A stretch of DNA of 8,248 nucleotides. Source: Campylobacteraceae bacterium. Lineage in GTDB: Bacteria; Campylobacterota; Campylobacteria; Campylobacterales; Sulfurospirillaceae. Below, one piece after another: positions 1 to 4,744 of this stretch. Below the pieces are notes generated by a model. That model saw only the letters and a program-made list of their open reading frames with translations, had not been told where the DNA came from and made no database searches. The stretch spans positions 1-8,248 of the forward strand of contig JALUMZ010000206.1 of the NCBI GenBank assembly GCA_027055635.1, read 5' to 3'. The translations under genes were made by a program, and so were the position numbers. Each line of letters starts with the position of its first letter. Within the stretch, counting starts at the first letter, position 1.

Positions 1-308
1 TGCAGATTTATCAAATTTTTCTCACTAAGACACGAGATAGTATTGCATCTTGTGCAGATAAAATGTGGGTGAAAGTTTTGCTCTAGCGAGAAATATCTTT
101 TTTTATCATTTGATTCAAAACTCCGTATGATAGAGTTTTCTTCAAATCTTAAAATATTGCGATAAAAAGTAGCTCTATCCATAGATAACCTATCTCTTAT
201 ATCTTCATAAGAGATAGGTCTGTTTTGCTCTATCAATATCTCTAAAATCTCAACTCTTGCGGGAGTAAGTTTTAGATTTTTATTTTTTATAATCTCTTCT
301 ATTTTCAT
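1..308 (-). CDS. Fur-family transcriptional regulator, N-terminal part (cut by window edge)
   Basis: Reading the minus strand from an ATG at 308 gives 102 codons with no stop before the window ends, so the C-terminus is missing. The product looks like a Fur/PerR/Zur-type metal-dependent repressor. Residues 10-25 (KNLKLTPARVEILEIL) match the family's first helices. Residues 42-62 (SMDRATFYRNILRFEENSIIR) match the winged-helix recognition region, including the conserved ATxYR pattern. Residues 80-94 (HPHFICTRCNTISCL) match the His-x-His plus CxxC segment (C85, C88) that begins the metal-binding dimerisation domain. The gene follows napD by 24 bases on the same strand. No ribosome binding site is visible, but a TATAAT lies 7 bases before the ATG, so it may be transcribed separately as a leaderless mRNA or read through from nap. 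The metal specificity (Fe, Zn, Mn or peroxide) cannot be told without the C-terminus. The family is fairly certain; a link to nitrate metabolism is only positional. Confidence 0.85.
   Translation of the reverse strand, partial: MKIEEIIKNKNLKLTPARVEILEILIEQNRPISYEDIRDRLSMDRATFYRNILRFEENSIIRSFESNDKKRYFSLEQNFHPHFICTRCNTISCLSEKNLINL
188..219. repeat. Perfect 13-bp inverted repeat with 6-nt loop inside the Fur-family gene
   Basis: Arm ACCTATCTCTTAT at 188-200 is the exact reverse complement of ATAAGAGATAGGT at 207-219, separated by ATCTTC. In the sense (minus-strand) transcript it would form a 13-bp stem with loop GAAGAU. It sits in codons for residues 30-42, just before the DNA-binding helix. 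No run of U follows, so it is not a standard terminator. Its function is unknown; it may be an mRNA structure or a chance result of the codons used. Confidence 0.8.
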
Positions 309-315
309 AAACAAG

Positions 316-321
316 ATTATA
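316..321 (-). promoter_or_regulatory. Possible -10 element for the Fur-family gene
   Basis: The minus strand reads TATAAT, a perfect sigma-70 -10 hexamer, ending 7 bases before the ATG at 308. Transcription would then begin at or within a few bases of the start codon, which fits the absence of a ribosome binding site. There is no clear -35 box, but Campylobacterota promoters often lack one. In AT-rich DNA this hexamer can occur by chance, so support is weak. Confidence 0.3.
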
Positions 322-332
322 ACAAATTGTAT

Positions 333-716
333 CTAAACTTTTGTTTTTGCTGCAAATTCATATATATCTTTTTTCTTTAAATCTCCATTATACACTACCG
401 TACTTGGGTCTATCTTGGTAGTATCTTGATCAAGTACCTTTGGTACTGCATTTGCATTTTCTAAAACTTTCATGTGACGGTCTAGCTCATCTTCGCTATA
501 GCTCATTTGCATATCAGCAGCTATGACATGAGGTATAGCTTCTATGATTCTTAGTTTGGATAACTCTTCAGACACATCCTCGCCCTCTATGGTTATGATT
601 ATTTTTCCGCTCTCATCATGAAAATGATAATCACAAACTTCACACTTTTCTAGGTCTTTAACAACACCGTCTAAATACTGAGGCAGTGTCTGCACTACGA
701 TACTCGATATATTCAT
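333..716 (-). CDS. napD: NapD, cytoplasmic chaperone for NapA export
   Basis: NapD binds the twin-arginine signal peptide of NapA and holds back export until the cofactor is loaded. The protein starts MNISSIVVQTLP, continues with HFHDESGKIIITIEGE around residues 31-46, and then IEAIPHVIAADMQMSY, all typical of the small ferredoxin-fold NapD family. At 127 residues it is longer than E. coli NapD (about 87); the extra 40-odd C-terminal residues after EDELD are charged and without recognisable motif. I chose the ATG at 716 over an in-frame TTG at 728. The ATG overlaps the napL stop as ATGA and has GGAG at a normal distance upstream, and the TTG is part of that same TTGGAG binding site. It is the last nap gene; no terminator is visible before the next gene. 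Confidence 0.9.
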   Translation of the reverse strand: MNISSIVVQTLPQYLDGVVKDLEKCEVCDYHFHDESGKIIITIEGEDVSEELSKLRIIEAIPHVIAADMQMSYSEDELDRHMKVLENANAVPKVLDQDTTKIDPSTVVYNGDLKKKDIYEFAAKTKV

Positions 717-1660
717 TTGATTCTCCAATATTTTATTTTATTTTTGCTTGTTGTAAAGATGGTATTATTGCTAGTAAATATGATATTTGAAACTGTGCTT
801 TTATCACCAATAAGCCTATAGAGATTTTCTTTACTATCTACATCAAACAGAGTTATATTATTCACAAAATCACTAGGATATGCACAAATTTTACCATCTA
901 TACTAAGACCAACGCTATACACCATAAAATCAGCTTTTTTATAGTAAGCAAGAGAGCTATTATCTCTATATATACCGCATCTTCTATCTTTACTAGCTAT
1001 TGCTATCGTGTGATTTTTATAAGCAACTTGATATACATTATCTAAATTTTCCCCTTTAAATACTTTGATAACTTTTCCATTTTTTGCATCAACTAAAGTT
1101 GCGCTTCCACTCTCATCTACAAGCACCATCTTTTCCCTATCTTCACTTAGCGCAAAATCAGAAAATTTGGAACCGGAAACTTGTTCATTATATATAAATT
1201 TTTTATTTTTTAAATCATACAAAAGTATTTGTGAACTAAGAAGAGCTAGTATAATCTTGTCTTTTGAGATAAATTTTGCTTTTACAATAGGAAGTTTATC
1301 TGCTTTATCAAATATCAAACTTTTTTTGTTATTTTCATAGATATGAACCCTACTAAACCCCTCTTCTCCTTGAGATACAAAAAGAAGTCTATCTTCATAC
1401 TTATCTACAGAGAAAACTCTAGCATCATTGATATCCCCGAAAAAATCCTTTATCTTATCAAATTTAATAACTTTATCAATAGTTCTGTTTTTTATATCAA
1501 ATATTTCAACTTTGCTACTATCTGTGGTAGCATAGATTTTACCATTTTGAATTAAAATACTAAGTATATTTCCATCAGCTTTAATAGTAAATTCAGGAGT
1601 TACATCCTTGGCAAATAGTTGCGATAAAAGAAATAATAAAATAAATAGAACTTTTTTCAT
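713..1660 (-). CDS. napL: NapL, periplasmic beta-propeller protein of the nap operon
   Basis: The 315-residue product begins with a Sec signal peptide (MKKVLFILLFLLSQLFA, likely cleaved before K18). The remainder shows WD40/beta-propeller-like repeats: VEIFDIKNRTIDKVIKF (51-67), ILLYDLKNKKFIYNE (145-159), ATLVDAKNGKVIKVFKG (187-203), ITLFDVDSKENLYRLIG (269-285) and the closing KIKYWRIK. Mature cysteines are C228 and C259. Length, fold and position between napF and napD match NapL of Campylobacterota. Its exact role is unsettled, and mutants in related species are reported to have mild effects. The ATG overlaps the preceding small gene's stop as ATGA, and the napD ATG overlaps this gene's stop in the same way, so the three genes are probably translationally coupled. 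Identification rests on context and fold, as these proteins are weakly conserved in sequence. Confidence 0.85.
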   Translation of the reverse strand: MKKVLFILLFLLSQLFAKDVTPEFTIKADGNILSILIQNGKIYATTDSSKVEIFDIKNRTIDKVIKFDKIKDFFGDINDARVFSVDKYEDRLLFVSQGEEGFSRVHIYENNKKSLIFDKADKLPIVKAKFISKDKIILALLSSQILLYDLKNKKFIYNEQVSGSKFSDFALSEDREKMVLVDESGSATLVDAKNGKVIKVFKGENLDNVYQVAYKNHTIAIASKDRRCGIYRDNSSLAYYKKADFMVYSVGLSIDGKICAYPSDFVNNITLFDVDSKENLYRLIGDKSTVSNIIFTSNNTIFTTSKNKIKYWRIK

Positions 1661-1935
1661 ACACCAACATCCCCCATAGCTTCTTGATTATATTTTTGTT
1701 GATATTTGGCAATCTCTATCTTAACCTCTTCAAAATGAGCAATAGTAACATTGTCATCTTTTTTCCACTCTACCTCTATATCTCCACCATAATCATCACC
1801 CATCTGTTCTATTCCATCTTCATATTGCTTAATATCTTTGCAAATTGCCACTCTGTTATCAAGAGTATCAACTAGCTCAATATACCACCCTCCGATACCA
1901 TCTTCTTTGATAGTTGATATAAATTTTACTGCCAT
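1657..1935 (-). CDS. Small acidic protein of unknown function within the nap operon
   Basis: This 92-residue protein is not one I recognise as a named Nap subunit. It has no signal peptide, transmembrane segment or cysteine cluster (a single Cys, C32), so it should be cytoplasmic. It is strongly acidic, with about 21 Asp/Glu against 10 Lys/Arg. An N-terminal half with alternating hydrophobic residues (GWYIELVDTLDNRVAICKDI, 16-35) suggests beta strands, and the segment FEEVKIEIAKYQQKYNQE (68-85) suggests a closing helix. The gene overlaps napF by 10 bases and the napL start by 4 (ATGA), and AAGGTG lies just upstream of its ATG, so it is very likely translated as part of the operon. By position it may assist cytoplasmic NapA or NapF maturation, but that is inference only. 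Confidence 0.8.
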   Translation of the reverse strand: MAVKFISTIKEDGIGGWYIELVDTLDNRVAICKDIKQYEDGIEQMGDDYGGDIEVEWKKDDNVTIAHFEEVKIEIAKYQQKYNQEAMGDVGV

Positions 1936-2420
1936 TGTTTCACCTTAATCGCTTCAGTTGGACAAGCACTTATGCAAAATCCACAACTCGTACACTTTTT
2001 AGCGTCTATCTCAGGTCTAAAGAGTCCAAGAAAATTTATGGCATTTTCTAAGCATGGCTCTTTACAACTAAAACACATAGTCTTATCCCAGCTCAAACAT
2101 TCTAACATATTTATCGTAACTTTAGCTTTAATATTTTTCTTATACTCAATCTTTAGAACACCAAATTCACAAGCTTTTGCACACTCATCACAATAGGTAC
2201 AACCGCTTTTTGAAAAATCCAAAAAAGGAGTCCTATCATCTTGGATAGATATGATTTTTTCTTGACAAACAACAGAACAAGAGGCGTTACACTCTATACA
2301 ACTCTTTAAAAAATCATCTTCTTCATTGAAATATGGGGGTCGAATGATAATTTTACTCTCTTGACCCCCTTTTTTAAAGGATGACACAAGAGAGCTAAAC
2401 AGCTCTCTTTTTTGTATCAT
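1926..2420 (-). CDS. napF: NapF, cytoplasmic ferredoxin-type maturation protein
   Basis: NapF is a [4Fe-4S] protein that interacts with cytoplasmic NapA and is thought to help assemble or activate its iron-sulfur cluster before Tat export. The 164-residue length equals that of E. coli NapF. Four cysteine groups are complete: C41/C44/C48/C52, C74/C77/C80/C84, C108/C116/C119/C123 and C143/C146/C149/C153. The IRPPY and FLKSC segments at 26-41 also match the family. There is no signal peptide or twin-arginine motif, which separates it from NapG. The ATG at 2420 overlaps the napB stop as ATGA; only a weak, distant AGGGA precedes it, so translation may depend on coupling to napB. C. jejuni lacks napF, whereas Wolinella has it at this position. 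A hairpin covers codons 4-11 and is listed separately. Confidence 0.93.
   Translation of the reverse strand: MIQKRELFSSLVSSFKKGGQESKIIIRPPYFNEEDDFLKSCIECNASCSVVCQEKIISIQDDRTPFLDFSKSGCTYCDECAKACEFGVLKIEYKKNIKAKVTINMLECLSWDKTMCFSCKEPCLENAINFLGLFRPEIDAKKCTSCGFCISACPTEAIKVKQWQ
2388..2413. repeat. Inverted repeat with T-tract over the first codons of napF
   Basis: AAGAGAGCT (2388-2396) and AGCTCTCTT (2401-2409) form a perfect 9-bp stem with a 4-base loop, followed on the plus strand by further T residues to 2413. On the plus strand it looks like an intrinsic terminator, antisense to napF. In the nap mRNA it is a hairpin starting about 10 bases after the napF start codon and has no U-tract after it. 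It could tune napF translation, mark an mRNA processing point, or stop antisense transcription; the sequence does not decide which. Confidence 0.6.
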
Positions 2421-3040
2421 TTTACAGTATTTATTCCCTGGTCATATGTATTTACAAGATTTGATTGATTCATCTGTTTTTTATTCATATAATCCGGTGT
2501 GAAGGTATTGCCTACCAATGGTTTTGCATTTGATTGTGCTACATGGCACTGTGTGCAGTTAAATCTTCCTGCATACAATTTTCCATGAGTTGGTGTTGCA
2601 AAAACTTCATTTGCTCCGCCATTTGGCTTGGCAACTACTTTACCTTTTTTGATAACTTTACCGTTCTTTGCGATAATCTCTGTTGGTCTGAAATTCATAA
2701 AGTGTGACTTTGGAATTGAGGTTGCATGAACACTTGGTGCAACTTCTGGCATATGACAACCCAAGCATGAATTATTATTTCTAGTAATAGGAACCAATCC
2801 TTCAACACTGTGAGGTATCAAAGGAGGAGCATTGTCATATGACCTTTCTATCTTCTTTGCTTCTCCAGGTGCCGGCTTAGCATAGCTTATCTTCTGTGGT
2901 GTCACCGCACTCTCGCTTTGTACATTAGCTTTTCTTAAACTCAAAGATTCATCACTGACTGCTCCATTTGTAGCGGCACATCCCACTGCAAAAATTCCAA
3001 CAGTTATGATACTAAGAGCGATTTTACTCATTTTTTTCAT
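2417..3040 (-). CDS. napB: NapB, di-haem cytochrome c subunit of periplasmic nitrate reductase
   Basis: NapB passes electrons to NapA in the periplasm. The 207-residue protein has exactly two c-type haem motifs, CLGCH (92-96) and CTQCH (162-166), with candidate distal ligands among H77, H105, H113 and H152, consistent with bis-His haems. A hydrophobic signal sequence covers residues 1-22. A cysteine at position 21 in FAVGC resembles a lipobox, so the protein could be lipid-anchored instead of soluble; signal peptidase I cleavage near GCA-A is the alternative. Residues 25-65 form a low-complexity linker before the haem domain. The start at 3040 has an excellent AAGGAG 9 bases upstream; an alternative Met lies three codons later. 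The gene overlaps the napH end by 17 bases and the napF start by 4. Confidence 0.95.
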   Translation of the reverse strand: MKKMSKIALSIITVGIFAVGCAATNGAVSDESLSLRKANVQSESAVTPQKISYAKPAPGEAKKIERSYDNAPPLIPHSVEGLVPITRNNNSCLGCHMPEVAPSVHATSIPKSHFMNFRPTEIIAKNGKVIKKGKVVAKPNGGANEVFATPTHGKLYAGRFNCTQCHVAQSNAKPLVGNTFTPDYMNKKQMNQSNLVNTYDQGINTVK

Positions 3041-3857
3041 TATTTATCTCTCCTTTTTTATTGTTATTATCTACTTTTAAAAAGAACCCAAGGGCATTAT
3101 CTTCACAAACATCTATGCATCTACCACAATTTGTGCACTCTCCAGAGGTTACAGGAATGGAAACTTTATCTATCATATGTAGCACTTGAGACTCTGGGCA
3201 TACAACTTTGCATTTCATACATCCCGTACATGCCACACTATCATGTCTCACTTTCAATAGTCTAAATTTTCCTATTATCGAGTAAAAACCACCGAGCGGG
3301 CAGATGTGTCCACACCAACCATTTTTGAGAACAAAAAGGTCAAACAGATATAGTATAACCATAGCAGCCCAGCCAAATCCCATACCAAAAATGATACCTC
3401 TATGTATCATAGATATAGGTGAAATGAACTCAAATGCAGCAAGACCAAGAAAAAATGAGATAATTAAACTTATAAGCAAAACCCAATATCTCAAGTTTCT
3501 AGTTGATGGCTGTTTCTTTGCAACCATATCAAAGCCAAACTTTCTTCTTGTCCAATTTGCCGCATCAGTTATTATATTAACAGGGCAAACCCAAGAGCAA
3601 AAAGCTCTACCACCAAAAATCGCATAAAAGAGAAATATAATTACTGCCCCTATAAGGATATTTGACGATATTGCAGCACCTGCTACAAACATTTGAAGTA
3701 CGGCATAAGGATCACTAAGAGGTATAGTTCCTAGAATCAATGAGGAACTTAAGTTGCCTGCAAGCATCTTCCATCCATAGTAGTTGGCTCCAAAATAGAG
3801 TAAAATGATAGTTATCTGAACAACTCTTCTTGCTATCAGAAATCTTACATTATTCAT
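3024..3857 (-). CDS. napH: NapH, membrane iron-sulfur quinol dehydrogenase subunit
   Basis: NapH is the membrane part of the NapGH quinol dehydrogenase, which feeds electrons from menaquinol into the nap system. The 277-residue protein has about four transmembrane helices (roughly 10-30, 58-82, 123-145 and 155-177). Two CxxxCP motifs characteristic of the family are present, C87/C91 (CSWVCP) and C182/C186 (CGHICP). The C-terminal cytoplasmic domain carries two [4Fe-4S] sites, C210/C213/C216/C220 and C241/C244/C247/C251. The ATG at 3857 overlaps the napG stop by 8 bases and is preceded by AGGAGG at good spacing. As no napC is present in the window, NapGH is the expected electron route here, as in Wolinella and Campylobacter. 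Confidence 0.95.
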   Translation of the reverse strand: MNNVRFLIARRVVQITIILLYFGANYYGWKMLAGNLSSSLILGTIPLSDPYAVLQMFVAGAAISSNILIGAVIIFLFYAIFGGRAFCSWVCPVNIITDAANWTRRKFGFDMVAKKQPSTRNLRYWVLLISLIISFFLGLAAFEFISPISMIHRGIIFGMGFGWAAMVILYLFDLFVLKNGWCGHICPLGGFYSIIGKFRLLKVRHDSVACTGCMKCKVVCPESQVLHMIDKVSIPVTSGECTNCGRCIDVCEDNALGFFLKVDNNNKKGEINNEKNE

Positions 3858-4731
3858 CTAGTAGCCCTCCTAAGTTGTTTAGTTTATCTATTGCTCTCTT
3901 TTCACTTCTTTTGGTTACCGTATGTATAGATTGAGCCTCTCCAACTCTTTGCTGATCTTTTTTATCCCAACCTTTTACATAATGCGTACCAACCCTTCCC
4001 ATAGCAAACTCACGAGGCAAAACAAAAATAGCTGCTTTTTCGACAACACAAGCTTTTTCACAAAGTCCACAACCTGTACATATATCACTATGTACAACCG
4101 GTAGCAAAAATGCATGTTTTCCGGTTCGCTTGTTCATCTGCATATCTATAGTAAGAGCCTTCCCTAAAAGCGGGCAAGCTCTATAACAGGCATCACATTG
4201 AAGCCCCCAATAGGCAATACAGCTCTCTTTGTGGACAACAGCTAAACCCATCTTTGCCATATTGACATCTAGTTTTTTTGTCTTTTTGTTTGTTACACTC
4301 AGAAGATCAAGAGCCCCGCTTGGACAAGCAGGAACACAAGGTATATCATCACACATAAAACAGGGATTTTCTCTTGCTATAAAAAATGGAGTTCCAAGAG
4401 GCTTATTGTCTCCTGGTGCTGCCAGCCTTAGAGTAGGATCTTTTGTACCAATTCTTTGACCTTTATTATCAAAAATGACATTTCCGTCCCTATTTCTACA
4501 TGCATCTACACATAAACCACATTTTATACATGTTTTTAGAAAATCACTCTCATCAAGTGCTCCGGGAGGTCTGAGCAAAAGCTTATTTGCTTTTGCTTCA
4601 TCCACATAAGCACTCCAAGTCAATCCACCTAGTATTGCTAGACCGATATTTCTAGTTGTACCTAAAAATCCCCTTCTGCTCTTACTCAATGGCTGTCTAT
4701 ATGACTTCACCTTATCTTGTTTGTGATTCAA
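3850..4731 (-). CDS. napG: NapG, periplasmic iron-sulfur electron carrier
   Basis: NapG is exported by Tat and, with NapH, carries electrons from quinol towards NapB and NapA. The N-terminus has a twin-arginine motif SRRGFLG (R19, R20) followed by a hydrophobic stretch (29-42). The body has four [4Fe-4S] cysteine groups: C68/C71/C74/C78, C124/C127/C132/C136, C171/C179/C182/C186 and C218/C221/C224/C228. The 293-residue length is usual for MauM/NapG-type ferredoxins. The start is a TTG at 4731 with AAAGGG 6 bases upstream and a 13-base gap from the napA stop; no ATG is available before the twin-arginine motif. A GTG seven codons downstream is the only other plausible start and has a poorer binding site. 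Confidence 0.94.
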   Translation of the reverse strand: MNHKQDKVKSYRQPLSKSRRGFLGTTRNIGLAILGGLTWSAYVDEAKANKLLLRPPGALDESDFLKTCIKCGLCVDACRNRDGNVIFDNKGQRIGTKDPTLRLAAPGDNKPLGTPFFIARENPCFMCDDIPCVPACPSGALDLLSVTNKKTKKLDVNMAKMGLAVVHKESCIAYWGLQCDACYRACPLLGKALTIDMQMNKRTGKHAFLLPVVHSDICTGCGLCEKACVVEKAAIFVLPREFAMGRVGTHYVKGWDKKDQQRVGEAQSIHTVTKRSEKRAIDKLNNLGGLLDE

Positions 4732-4744
4732 AATTTACCCTTTT

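Noticed and set aside
309..332. Transcription terminator between napD and the Fur-family gene
   Set aside because: The 24-base gap contains no stem-loop with a T-run in the direction of transcription.
717..728. TTG at 728 as the napD start
   Set aside because: It forms part of the TTGGAG ribosome binding site of the ATG at 716, which has the ATGA overlap with napL and matches the usual MNISS start of NapD.
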